DNA of 64,000 bases from Sphingopyxis sp. H115 (GTDB lineage Bacteria > Pseudomonadota > Alphaproteobacteria > Sphingomonadales > Sphingomonadaceae): assembly GCF_001468465.1 (NCBI RefSeq), contig NZ_LNSA01000014.1, positions 43,376 to 107,375 of the forward strand, in the 5' to 3' direction. Below the pieces are notes generated by a model that saw nothing but the letters and a program-made list of their open reading frames with translations, was not told where the DNA came from and searched no databases. Positions 8,456 to 18,400 of the stretch are shown piece by piece (position 1 is the stretch's first letter; each line of letters opens with the position of its first letter). The position numbers were made by a program, and so were the translations under genes.

Positions 8456-9523
8456 ATGGCGTCACAGGACAAGGGGCCAGGCAAGGGGCCGGGGGGCAAG
8501 CAGCCGACGATCAATGACGTGGCGGCGCTTGCCGGGGTTTCGAAAAAGACTGTCAGCCGGGTCATCAACCGCTCGGAATTTCTGACCGAGAAAACGCGCG
8601 CGACGGTCGAAAAGGCGATCGAACAGCTGGGCTTCGTCCCCAATCCGCAGGCGCGCGCGCTTGCCTTTCGCCGCAACTTCCTGATCGCGCTGCTCCACGA
8701 CAATCCGAATGCGCAGACAGTGCTCAATTTCCAGCGCGGCGTCCTTGACGCGATCAAGGACAGCGACCTCGCGCTGCTCGTCCGCCCGGTCGACCGCGGG
8801 TCGGACAAGATGCTCGACGATGTCCGCACCTTCCTCGAAAAGCAGCGTCCGATCGGCGCGATGCTGCTGCCGCCGATTTCGGAGAATGACGATCTCGCGG
8901 CCCTCTGCGAGGACCTCGGCGTACGCTATATCCGCATCGGCTCGGCGCGGATCGACGATACGAAACATTGCATCTCGTCAAACGACCGCGAAGTCGTCGC
9001 CGAAGCGGTGCGCGGGCTGGTCGCGCTCGGCCATCGCCGCATCGGCTTCGTGCGTGGTCCCGTCGGCTTCCGCTCGGCCGCGGAGCGAGAGGAGGGGTTC
9101 CGCGAGGCGCTCGCCGAGGCGGGGCTCGACCTTCCTGCCGAATTTTTCGCGCCGGGCAACTATCGCTACACCGCCGGGATCGAGGCGGGCGAGGCACTGC
9201 TATCGCTGTCCGCGCCGCCGACCGCGGTCTTTTGCTCGAACGACGAGATGGCGGCGGGGGTGATGAGCGTCGCGCATGGCAAGGGCATCAAGGTGCCCGG
9301 CGAACTGTCGATCATCGGTTTCGACGACAGCCCAACCGCAACGCATATCTGGCCCGCGCTCAGCACGGTGCGCTGGCCGATCCGCGAGATGGGCATCCGC
9401 GCCGCGCAGACGCTGGTCCCCGATTTTCTGGGCCCCGGCGCCAAGGGCGGGAGCGACGACGACAATGTTCTTGCCTCGACTTTCGTCGAACGCCAGTCGG
9501 TCGCCGCGCCGCCGAGGCGCTGA
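8456..9523 (+). CDS. LacI-family transcriptional repressor of the uronate locus
   Basis: 355-aa DNA-binding regulator. The N-terminal helix-turn-helix spans about residues 18-38 (DVAALAGVSKKTVSRVIN). A hinge helix follows around 62-72 (PNPQARALAF), then a periplasmic-binding-protein-like effector domain containing IIGFDDSPTATHIWPALSTV. It starts at ATG 8456 after a GGGGAAAG stretch. It is divergent from kduI with an operator-like site between them, and the same motif precedes the FAH-family gene and the TonB receptor. The likely role is repression released by a uronate catabolite. The inducer cannot be determined here; a KDG-type or unsaturated uronate metabolite is a guess from the pathway. 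Confidence 0.88.
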   Translation: MASQDKGPGKGPGGKQPTINDVAALAGVSKKTVSRVINRSEFLTEKTRATVEKAIEQLGFVPNPQARALAFRRNFLIALLHDNPNAQTVLNFQRGVLDAIKDSDLALLVRPVDRGSDKMLDDVRTFLEKQRPIGAMLLPPISENDDLAALCEDLGVRYIRIGSARIDDTKHCISSNDREVVAEAVRGLVALGHRRIGFVRGPVGFRSAAEREEGFREALAEAGLDLPAEFFAPGNYRYTAGIEAGEALLSLSAPPTAVFCSNDEMAAGVMSVAHGKGIKVPGELSIIGFDDSPTATHIWPALSTVRWPIREMGIRAAQTLVPDFLGPGAKGGSDDDNVLASTFVERQSVAAPPRR

Positions 9524-9526
9524 TCC

Positions 9527-11209
9527 TTAGCGCCGCCGGCGCGCGAGCTGATAGTCGTAGAGCGAGGGCACAGCGTCAACGGCGTGCCCCGTCCCCTCGA
9601 TATAGGGCGCTGGATTATAGCTTACGCTGATCTTGCGGTTCGCGTGCAGCCCGACGATCCGTTCGCCCGGACCTTCGAGTCCGCTCGTGATCGCGACCGC
9701 CGCATCGGGGGGCACGCTACCCGGCATCACCAGCTTCGCGTTCCACAGCGTGTTGTAGAGCCCGTGCCCGGGTTTCCAATATGGCGCGCCGCCGCCGACC
9801 CAGAGCTGATAATGCCAGCCGTCCTTACCCGGCTTCGGGTCGATGTGCAGTTCGACCTGGTCGAACAGATTCTGGTGGTTCGACCCACTGTGCTGGTCGA
9901 TGACCGCTTGCGCGTAGACGAACGAGCGCAGGAACACCGACCGCGTCGAGCGCGTATTGATGCTGACCGGGTGGACGACCGGATTTTCGACCTTCAGATC
10001 CTTGACCAGCACATTGTGGACCGCGCCGACATGCACCGAATAATGCGCACGGCGGTCGCCCGTCGTCCTGATGCCGGCGATCGTCAGGCTTGCCGCATTG
10101 TCGGTGAGGATGCCGCTGTCCGCCCGGTCGATCGTCAGCCCGCGAATCCAGCCGTCGAACACGCCGGTCATATAGACGCCGTTATAACCTTGTTCCAGAT
10201 GATGGCCGAACGCCGGCGCCTCTGGGAATTGCAGTCGCAGATTCTGGATGCCGACATTGGTCAGGTGCCGCCAATCGGCGATCACCGCAGGCTGATCGGC
10301 CCGGACATCGTGGAGCAAGGGGTCGCCGAGCGTCACCGTCTTGCCCCGGATCGCCACGATCCGCGTCGCCTGCGCGACCACCGGCCGGTTCGGGAAGGTC
10401 CAATGGTGCGAACCGATCGGCAGGTCGGTGTCGCCGTATAGCGATACGAGAATCTTGCTCTTCGGTCCGTCGATCGAAAACCATTGCAGCTGCACGACAT
10501 CGCCGACCTTGAGCTTCGCCGCATTGTCGACCGTCAGCGTCCGGCCGAACTGCCTGCCCGATACGCCATTTGCGAGCACCGGATCGCGGACATCTTTCGT
10601 CCCGTCGTAGGAGACCGGGCGGCTGCCCTCGGGCGCAACAAAGATCATCCCGCCCGCCCACGTATATTCGGTGAAAAGATAATCGATATTATGCTCGGGT
10701 TCGACCTGCTGTTTTTTTTCGCGCACCAGATAGGCGCGCAATTCGTCATAATCGTGGCTCTTGTCGATCAGCTTGAGCGGGCGCGGGAACCAGAGTTCGC
10801 TGCCGCCCGGCCCATCGCCCGCGCCGTCGAGAATGATGTCGCTGCGCGTGATGCGCAGTACCTCGGTGATCTGCGTACGCCCCTTTGGGAAACGCAGCGT
10901 GACCTTGCCCTTCACCGCATTGGCGGCTGCGAGCGCGCGGAGCACGGCCTTGCTATCGTCGAGCCCGTCGTCGGGGATCGCGCCATGGTCGGTGACCTCG
11001 ATGACCGTCCCAGCATCTGCGGGAAGAGGTGCAAGGCCGAAGCCATAGCCCGCATAGCTGAAATCGGGCAGCGGGTTCGCCGCCGCGGTCGCCGGGTCCG
11101 ACAGGATCTTGGGCAATTTCGCCGGCTGCGCCTGAGTGGGAAAAATCAGCGCCGCGCCCAGCGCCACAACCGAAACGCGGCGCGCGCGCCGATCAACCGA
11201 AAGCTTCAC
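9527..11209 (-). CDS. Secreted right-handed beta-helix protein, putative polysaccharide lyase
   Basis: 560-aa protein with an N-terminal signal peptide (RRARRVSVVALGAALIFPTQAQ, cleavage likely after the AQA region). The early segment IEVTDHGAIPDDGLDDSKAV is the pectate-lyase-3-like start of a parallel beta-helix, and later parts show repeating short strands such as ILTDNAASLTIAGI and VLVKDLKVENPVV. It starts at GTG 11207-11209, with AAGGAG 8 bases upstream. It lies just downstream of the TonB receptor and near kduI/kduD, which process lyase products, so cleavage of an extracellular or periplasmic uronate polysaccharide is a reasonable inference. No catalytic residues could be assigned and I do not recognise a specific lyase family. 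It could also be a hydrolase or an epimerase. Confidence 0.6.
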   Translation of the reverse strand: MKLSVDRRARRVSVVALGAALIFPTQAQPAKLPKILSDPATAAANPLPDFSYAGYGFGLAPLPADAGTVIEVTDHGAIPDDGLDDSKAVLRALAAANAVKGKVTLRFPKGRTQITEVLRITRSDIILDGAGDGPGGSELWFPRPLKLIDKSHDYDELRAYLVREKKQQVEPEHNIDYLFTEYTWAGGMIFVAPEGSRPVSYDGTKDVRDPVLANGVSGRQFGRTLTVDNAAKLKVGDVVQLQWFSIDGPKSKILVSLYGDTDLPIGSHHWTFPNRPVVAQATRIVAIRGKTVTLGDPLLHDVRADQPAVIADWRHLTNVGIQNLRLQFPEAPAFGHHLEQGYNGVYMTGVFDGWIRGLTIDRADSGILTDNAASLTIAGIRTTGDRRAHYSVHVGAVHNVLVKDLKVENPVVHPVSINTRSTRSVFLRSFVYAQAVIDQHSGSNHQNLFDQVELHIDPKPGKDGWHYQLWVGGGAPYWKPGHGLYNTLWNAKLVMPGSVPPDAAVAITSGLEGPGERIVGLHANRKISVSYNPAPYIEGTGHAVDAVPSLYDYQLARRRR

Positions 11210-11234
11210 CCGTCATACTCCTTACGGGCCCGTT

Positions 11235-11279
11235 GGCATGACGGCGCACGACCAATGAATCGCGGGGCGCCGTCATGCC
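11235..11279. repeat. 13-bp-stem hairpin between the receptor and beta-helix genes
   Basis: GGCATGACGGCGC (11235-11247) and its exact complement GCGCCGTCATGCC (11267-11279) flank a 19-nt loop. The hairpin lies in the gap after the receptor stop and before the ribosome site of the beta-helix gene. There is no T-run, so it is not a standard terminator. It could stabilise the receptor message or adjust expression between the two genes. Confidence 0.6.
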
Positions 11280-11288
11280 GGGACCTCT

Positions 11289-13903
11289 TTAGAATTTCGC
11301 GCGCACGCCGACCGAAAAACGCCGCTCGGACAACGCGTAGCTGTTGAGCGCCGTTGTGTTGAAATTGCTATATTCGCTCGTCGCCGATTTCTTGGGCAGC
11401 AGATTCTGCGCCTGCAGCGACAGCGCGATATTTTTCGTGATGTCGAGCCCGACCTGCGCGTCGAGCTGCGATCGCGCGCCGATGAAGCTCGGTCGCCCTT
11501 GCGAAAACTCGAACACCGCCTCGTCGCGGTAATTATAGGCGATGCGCGCCGAAAAGGGGCCCTTTTCATACAGGCCGACGAGGTTGTAGCTGTTCTTCGA
11601 CACCGCGACGAGCGGGAAACCGGCATTATCCTCGGCATCCGAATAGGTGTAGTTAGCGATCACGCCGAAACCGTCGAGCGGCGAGGGCAGGAAATCCATA
11701 AACTGCTGGATGCCGATCTCGAACCCCTTGATCTTAGCGCTCGCCAGATTTTCGGGACGCGAGAAGGTCAGTTCGCGGCCCTGCGGGTCGAGCGTCGTGT
11801 CGATTCCGCTGGTGACGAAGCTCGCGATAAAATTCTTGACGTCCTTGTAGAATACGGCGCCCGAGATCAGCGAGCTTTTCCCCGTATAATATTCGAAGCT
11901 GATATCGGCCTGCGTGGCGATCGGCGGCTCGAGATTCACATTGCCGCCGGTGACCGACAAATTGGTCGCATTGAAAAAGGTCGAGGGCGCAAGGTCGGCG
12001 ATCGAGGCACGCTGCATCGTCTGCGAACCCGACACGCGGACGAGGAAATCGTCGGTGACGTTGAAGGCGATGTTCGCGCTGGGCAGCACGTTGGTATAGC
12101 GGTTCTTGTCGTTGCGCAGCGTGCTGACTGCACCGACATTGACGTAGGAGTCGACCGACAGGCGGGTCGATGCGATGCGCACGCCAGCGTTGGCCTTATA
12201 TGGGACTCCGGCCAGCTCGCCCTCGCCCGACACCATCAGATAGCCCGCGAGCGTCTTTTCGCTGAAATCATAGTCGCGCTGGAGATTGGGCAGCAGGGTC
12301 GAGCGCCCGTTGGGATCGGGGTTGGGTTCGGCCGCCTGCGCGCGGGTGAAGACATAGTCGAAGGTCGGCGCTGTGCTCAAGAAGCTGCGCGGGAAGCTCC
12401 CGGAATATCCGAGAGGAAATCGCCGGCATTGACCAGCTTCAGATAGGGTTCGATTTCCTCGCGGGTCGGGGTAACCTGGCTGCGGAAGGCATTCGAGCGC
12501 GCATGGAGATCGGTATAGCGCACGCCTGCGGCGATCGTGACCCCGCTGCCGGCCTCGTAGCTGACGTCGAGCTTGCCCGTCCATTCCTCGAGCAGGCCGA
12601 GCAGGCGGTTGCTGCGCACGCCGTTGTTCGCGGGATTGTACGAGGCGTAATCGGTCGGATCGAATGTCCCGCCGAGCGTCAGCGACGGGACCGTCTGGTT
12701 GCGAAAATCGAACGCGCCGGGCACCGCGGCGGCGCCTTGCAGCGTGATGATCTGGATCGTCTGGTCGATCGTCCCCTTGCTGTAATAGCCGTCGGCCTCG
12801 ATCGTCAGCCCGTTGTCACCTTCATATTTGCCGTTGAGGCCATAGAGGAAGCTTTCGGTCGGTTCGTTGCGGATCTGTCCCGCGGTAGTGACGGTGCCGT
12901 TGGCGTTGCCCGCGACCACCATGCCGTCGTCGACCACGGCATTGGTCACCGGATTGGTGCCGGTGGGCAGACGGAAGGCAAAGAAATCCTGGCGGCGCCC
13001 GGTCTTGAGTTTCGAATAGAGCGCGTCGGCGGTGAGCGTGAACTCGGGCGTCACCTCGAACTGGATCGCGCCGTTGAGCCCGAGCCGCGAGCGGTCGACG
13101 GTGAATTGTTCATATTGGAGCAGCACCGGCGTCTGCTGGACGGTCGTCGTCCCGCCGCCCGTGTAGTTGCGATCGAGGAAGTTGTTGCGTTCGAATGCCT
13201 GCGTCGTCGAGGTGCGCTTCTGATATTCGCCCGCGAGCATGACGCCGATGCGGCCGTCGGCGAATTTGGTCGTCGCAAAACCGGTAATCGCCGGTTCGAA
13301 CTTGTCAGAATTTTCCGAATAGACCCCCTGCGCGCGAACCGAGATCGTCGGTTCCTTGAACGACAGCGGCTTGGGGGTGACGAGGTTGACCGTGCCGCCG
13401 AGCCCGCCCTCGGCCTGGCTGGCCAGCGGCGATTTACGCACTTCGAGGCGGCCGAACAGGCTCGACGGCACCGAGTCGAGCCCCGACGAGCGGCCGAGCT
13501 GGTCGTTCTCGGGCGGCGACAGGCGCGCCGACCAGCCGAGAAGCGTGCGTCCGTCGACCTCAACACGAACCTGCTGCAGCCCGCGCACCGACACCGACTG
13601 TCCTTCGCCGAAAACGCGGGTGATCTGGACGCCGGTGACGCGCTGCAGCGCCTCGGCGACGTTGGCGTCGGGCAGCTTGCCGACATCCTCGGCGGTGATG
13701 ACGTCGAGTACCTGATCGGCCTCGCGCTTGATATCCGCCGCCTGTTCGAGCGAAGCGCGGATGCCGGTGACGACAATCGCATCCTCTTCGACCGGCGCCG
13801 CGCTGTCCTGCGCACTGGCGGGCACTACCGCCAAGGCCATCAGTGAGGCCCCGCCCGCCAACTGTGCCAAACTCCGGATCGCCCGCGCCACCTGAATAGC
13901 CAT
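11289..13903 (-). pseudogene. TonB-dependent receptor, interrupted by a 1-nt frameshift
   Basis: Outer-membrane receptor of about 871 codons, read in two frames. The 5' part (13903 to about 12400) has a signal peptide ending VVPASAQ, a TonB-box-like DAIVVTG, a plug domain (ITAEDVGKLPDANVAEALQRV) and the first strands. The 3' part, continuing to 11289, carries the remaining strands and the terminal F (VGVRAKF). The frames meet at a CCC run, 12399-12401 (GGG in the mRNA): adding one base restores DIPGSFPRSFL. The start ATG 13901-13903 has GGAGG six bases upstream, better placed than an in-frame ATG 6 bp earlier. The likely role is import of uronate oligosaccharides. The shift may be a real mutation or a sequence error. 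Confidence 0.82.
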
Positions 13904-14028
13904 TTTCATCCTCCCACCCGGCGCCGGATTTCCCGCCCGCCACGATTTCCCACGGAGATGCGCCCGATGACAGACCCTCACGGCCCCGTTGATCGTGCAT
14001 CCGATTTTCTGTTTCGTTGTCCGGCACT

Positions 14029-14042
14029 GGTAACCGGTGTCA
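14029..14042. promoter_or_regulatory. Candidate LacI-family operator upstream of the TonB receptor
   Basis: GGTAACCGGTGTCA is identical to the site between kduI and lacI, and the identity covers 18 bp (14028-14045). It lies about 126 bp upstream of the receptor start on the minus strand. The repeat links the receptor/beta-helix transcript to the repressor encoded at 8456-9523. Confidence 0.62.
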
Positions 14043-14082
14043 AGAATGATGCGTGAATGACCAATCCGATGTCAAGCGATAA

Positions 14083-14112
14083 TTGTATGACAACTGTCGA
14101 TTGGTATGACCA
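14083..14112. promoter_or_regulatory. Two tandem GntR/FadR-type palindromes upstream of the receptor
   Basis: TTGTATGACAA (14083-14093) and TGGTATGACCA (14102-14112) share the core GTATGAC, each with matching inverted arms, and their centres are 19 bp apart. TGGT-N3-ACCA is the known operator shape of the FadR subfamily of GntR regulators, which includes the hexuronate regulators ExuR/UxuR (TGGTATACCA type). No gntR gene is in the window. The sites lie between the receptor and the RND adaptor gene. Control of the receptor by a hexuronate-responsive GntR protein is the favoured inference. Confidence 0.4.
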
Positions 14113-14250
14113 TTTGTGCGCCCGATCGTCGCCCGGCGACCTTCTAAAAAAAGTGTCGCAATTTGTCTCAACGGCTTGCCAGCACCGGGACAATGGGTTG
14201 AATAGGCGCAAATCCTCCCTTCCGTGCGACCCGAAACGAGATTGACCCCT

Positions 14251-15429
14251 ATGCTGGACAAGAGGCCGCTGCTCCGTGCCGGAGCCCTGTGTGCCGTCGC
14301 CCTGTCGCTCGCGGCCTGCTCGGCCGAAGAAGAAAAGAACGGACGCGGCGCGACCGAGGTCGGATTTGTGACCGTCAAGGTCGAGCCGGTACCCGTCACC
14401 ACATCGCTCGGCGGCCGCGCCGTCGCCTTCGAAACCAGCGAAGTGCGCCCGCAGGTGAACGGCCTGATCCGCCGCCGCCTGTTCACCGAGGGCGGTTTCG
14501 TCCGCGCCGGCCAACCACTCTACCAGATCGACCCGAGCCTCTATCAGGCCGCCGTCGACCAGGCGGCGGCCAACCTCGCCAGCGCCCGCGCAAGCGCGCA
14601 GGCGGCCGTCGATCGCGCACGCCGCCTCGAACCGCTCGCCAAGATGCAAGCGGTCGCCGAACAGGATTATACCGACGCGCTGGCACAGGCGCGCATGGCG
14701 CGCGCCGCCGTCGCGCAGAATGGGGCGGCGCTCGAAACCGCACGGATCAATTTGCGCTTCGCGACGATTACGGCACCAATCAGCGGCCGCATCGGCCGCA
14801 GCCTCGTGACGCCGGGCGGGCTGGTCAGCGCGAGCCAGGCAACGCCGCTCGCGGTGATCCAGCAAACCGATCCGATGTTCGTCGACATGCAACAATCGAG
14901 CGCCGAGCTCACTACGCTTCGTCAGGCGATCGAAAGCGGCGGGGTCACCGCCGGCAGCACGTCGGTGCGCCTGCGCCTCGAAGACGGCAGCGCCTATGGC
15001 TTTGCCGGAACGGTCCAGTTTTCGGACGTCACGGTCAACGAGGCGACCGGCACGGTCACGCTGCGCGCGCGGTTTCCCAATCCCAAGGGCGTTTTGCTAC
15101 CTGGCATGTTCGTCACCGCGATATTCGACCAGGCGGTGAACCCCTCGGCGATCCTGCTCCCGCAGGCCGCGGTGCAGCGCGATTTCGACGGGTCGGCCTT
15201 CGTCTATCTTGTCGGCAAGGACAACAAGGCGCTGCGGCGCAAGATCGTCGCCGACCGCACCTCGGGCGCGAACTGGGTCGTCACCGGCGGGTTGAAGCCC
15301 GGCGAGCGGGTGATCACGCAAGGGATCGGAAACCTGCGGCAGGGTGCGGCGATCCGGCCCGTCGCCGCGAACAGCGCGCAGCGGGTTGCGGCACCCAGGG
15401 GCGATGGCGCTGAAGCGCAGGGCAAGTAG
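14251..15429 (+). CDS. RND efflux system periplasmic adaptor (membrane fusion protein)
   Basis: 392-aa HlyD/AcrA-family adaptor. A lipoprotein signal is visible (AGALCAVALSLAAC, lipidated Cys about residue 24). Then come the barrel-sandwich half EVRPQVNGLIRRRLFTEGGFVRAGQPLYQID, a coiled-coil hairpin (SARASAQAAVDRARRLEPL to ARMARAAVAQNGAAL), ITAPISGRIGRSLVTPGGLV, and a C-terminal membrane-proximal domain. It bridges the inner-membrane pump and the outer-membrane channel. I prefer ATG 14251 over an upstream in-frame GTG at 14224 because it gives a standard lipoprotein signal. It is followed 6 bp later by the pump gene, forming a three-gene operon. No regulator lies next to it and the substrates are unknown. 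Confidence 0.92.
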   Translation: MLDKRPLLRAGALCAVALSLAACSAEEEKNGRGATEVGFVTVKVEPVPVTTSLGGRAVAFETSEVRPQVNGLIRRRLFTEGGFVRAGQPLYQIDPSLYQAAVDQAAANLASARASAQAAVDRARRLEPLAKMQAVAEQDYTDALAQARMARAAVAQNGAALETARINLRFATITAPISGRIGRSLVTPGGLVSASQATPLAVIQQTDPMFVDMQQSSAELTTLRQAIESGGVTAGSTSVRLRLEDGSAYGFAGTVQFSDVTVNEATGTVTLRARFPNPKGVLLPGMFVTAIFDQAVNPSAILLPQAAVQRDFDGSAFVYLVGKDNKALRRKIVADRTSGANWVVTGGLKPGERVITQGIGNLRQGAAIRPVAANSAQRVAAPRGDGAEAQGK

Positions 15430-15435
15430 CGCCCG

Positions 15436-18400
15436 ATGTCGCGCCTTTTCATAAATCGGCCGATCTTTGCCTGGGTGCTGGCGATCATCGTCATGCTCGG
15501 CGGCGCCGGCGCGCTTTTTTCGTTGCCGATCGAGCAATATCCCGACATCGCGCCGACACAGGTCAATATCCGCGCCACCTATCCGGGCGCCTCGGCCGAG
15601 ACGATCGAGAACAGCGTCACGCAGGTGCTCGAACAGCAGCTGACCGGGATCGACGGCCTCCTTTATTTCAGCTCGCAGTCGAGTTCGCGCGGACAGGCGA
15701 GCATCACCGCGATCTTCGAGAAAGGGACCGATCCCGACATCGCGCAGGTGCAGGTCCAGAACAAGATCCAGTCGGCGGTCTCGCGTCTGCCGCAACAGGT
15801 GCAGGCGCAGGGGGTGCGCGTCACTAAGTCCAATTCGGATTCGCTGCTGCTCGTCGGCGTCTATGACACAACCGACACGAGGTCGAACCAGGACGTGTCC
15901 GACTATCTGTCCTCGAACATCCAGGACCCCTTGTCACGCGTCGAAGGCGTCGGCGATGTCAACGTCTTCGGGTCGCCGCACGCGATGCGCATCTGGCTCA
16001 ACCCGCAGCGGCTCGCCGGCGTATCGCTGATGCCCAGCGATGTGGTGGCGGCGATCACCGCGCAAAATAGCGAGGTCGCGGCAGGCGAAGTCGGCGGCCT
16101 GCCCGCACCGCAAGGCCAGATGCTCAACGCGACGGTCACCGCCCAGTCGCGGATGCAGACCCCCGAACAGTTCGAGAATATCGTGCTCAAGACGCTGCCT
16201 GACGGCGCGACGGTGCGGATCAAGGATATCGCGCGGGTCGAGGTCGGCGCCGAAAATTACAGCACGATCGTGCGCATCAACGGTCATCCCGGATCGGGTA
16301 TGTCGATCTCGCTGTCGCCGGGCGCCGACGCGCTGGAAACCGCCGACCGCGTCAAGGCGCGGATGACCGAACTCGCCGCGAATTTCCCCGACGGCCTGAC
16401 CTACAGCTATGCCAATGATTCGACCGCCTTCATCAAGCTGTCGGTGAGCGAGGTGCAGAAATCGCTATTCGAGGCGATCCTGCTCGTCATCCTTGTCATG
16501 TTTGTCTTCCTGCAAAGCTGGCGCGCGGTGCTGATCCCGGCGATCGCGGTGCCCGTCGTGCTGCTCGGCACCTTCGGCATCTTCTATATATTGGACTTCA
16601 GCATCAACACACTGACGCTGTTCGGGCTGACGCTCGCGATCGGACTGCTCGTCGACGACGCGATCGTCGTCGTCGAGAATGTCGAGCGGTTGATGGAAGA
16701 AAACCCCGGCATGTCGGCGCGCGAGGCGACGATCCAGTCGATGAAGGAATTGCAGGTTGCACTGATCGCGATCGCTCTGGTGCTGTCAGCGGTGTTCCTG
16801 CCGATGGCCTTTTTCGGCGGATCGACCGGCGTCATCTATCGGCAGTTTTCGGTCACCATCGTATCGGCGATGGCGCTGTCGGTGCTCGTCGCCTTGATCC
16901 TCAGTCCCGCGCTGACCTCGACGCTGCTCAAGCCCAAGAATGGCAACGAGGGCAACGGCGGGCGCTTCCCGCGTGTGCACGCCTTTCTCGAGCGCGCCAA
17001 GACCGGCTTCAATACGCGCTTTGACCGATCGGTCGATCGCTATGTCGGAAGCGTCACCAAGGTCGTCGATCGCAAATGGCTGTTCCTCACCATCTATGCT
17101 GTATTGCTCGCCACGCTCGCCTTCCTCTTCTTCCGCCTGCCAAGCGGTTTTTTGCCCAATGAGGATCAGGGACGCGTTTCGGTCCAGTTCCGGCTGCCCG
17201 CTGGCGCGACGCAGGCGCGCACGCTCGAAGTGCGCGACATGGTCGAAAAATATCTGCTGACCGAAGAAAAGGCCAACGTCGGCGCGCTGTTCCTTGTCGC
17301 CGGCGGCGGCGGAGGCGGCGGCGCGGTCGGTCAGAATACGGGCCAAGGCTTCGTGAACCTCGTCCATTGGGACGAGCGACCCGGCACCGAACGCAGCGCC
17401 GAAGCGATCGCCACGCGCGCCCGCGCGGCGCTCGCCGGAATACGCGATGCGCAAGTCTTTGCGCTCGTTCCCGGCGCGGTGCGCGGGCTTGGCGATTCGG
17501 CGGGCTTCACGATGCAGTTCCAGAACCGCAGCGGGATGAGCCGCGACGAGTTCGTCGCCGCGCGCGAGAAGCTGCTCGCGATGGCAAACGAGAATCCGAA
17601 ACTCACCTCGGTGCGCCTGTCGGACCTCCCCGACGTGTCGACGCTGAAGATCGACGTCGATACCCAGCGGCTGACCGCTTATGGCATCGACAATGGCGAT
17701 GTGAACAACACGCTCGCGACCGCGTGGGGCGGGCGCTACGTCAACGACTTCATCGACAAGGGACGCGTCAAACGCGTCTATGTCCAGGGCGACGCCCCCT
17801 ATCGCGCCAAGCCCGAAGACCTCAGCCAATGGTATGTCCGCTCGACCGACGGCCGCATGTCGCCCTTCTCGGCCTTTGCGACCGTCGGCTGGTCGACGAC
17901 GCCGAGCAGCAGTTCGCGCTTTCAGGGCGTTCCGGCGTTCGAAATTTCGGGCCAGCCGACCCCCGGTACCAGTTCGGGCGAAGCGATGGACGAGATGGAG
18001 CGTATGGCGAACGAAATTCCCGGAACCAGCGTCGCCTGGTCGGGCTCCTCCTATGAAGAGCGGCTCTCGTCGGGGCAGGCGCCGCTGCTTTACGGGCTGT
18101 CGGTGCTCGTCGTGTTCCTTTGCCTCGCCGCGCTCTATGAAAGCTGGTCGATCCCCTTTGCGGTGTTGCTGGTTATTCCCTTGGGGCTGATCGGGGCGGT
18201 GTTCGCGGTGAATCTGCGCGGGCTGGAAAACGACGTCTATCTCCAGATCGGGCTGCTCACGACGATGGGGCTCGCCGCGAAAAATGCGATCCTGATGATC
18301 GAATTTGCCGAGCAGGAGGAGCGCAAGGGCAAGCGCGTGATCGAGGCGGCGATCGAAGCCGCGCGCATCCGCCTGCGCCCGATCCTGATGACGAGCTTTG

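Noticed and set aside
12380..12420. Programmed frameshifting in the TonB receptor
   Set aside because: No slippery heptamer with a downstream structure was seen, and receptors of this family are not known to use frameshifting. Mutation or sequence error is simpler.
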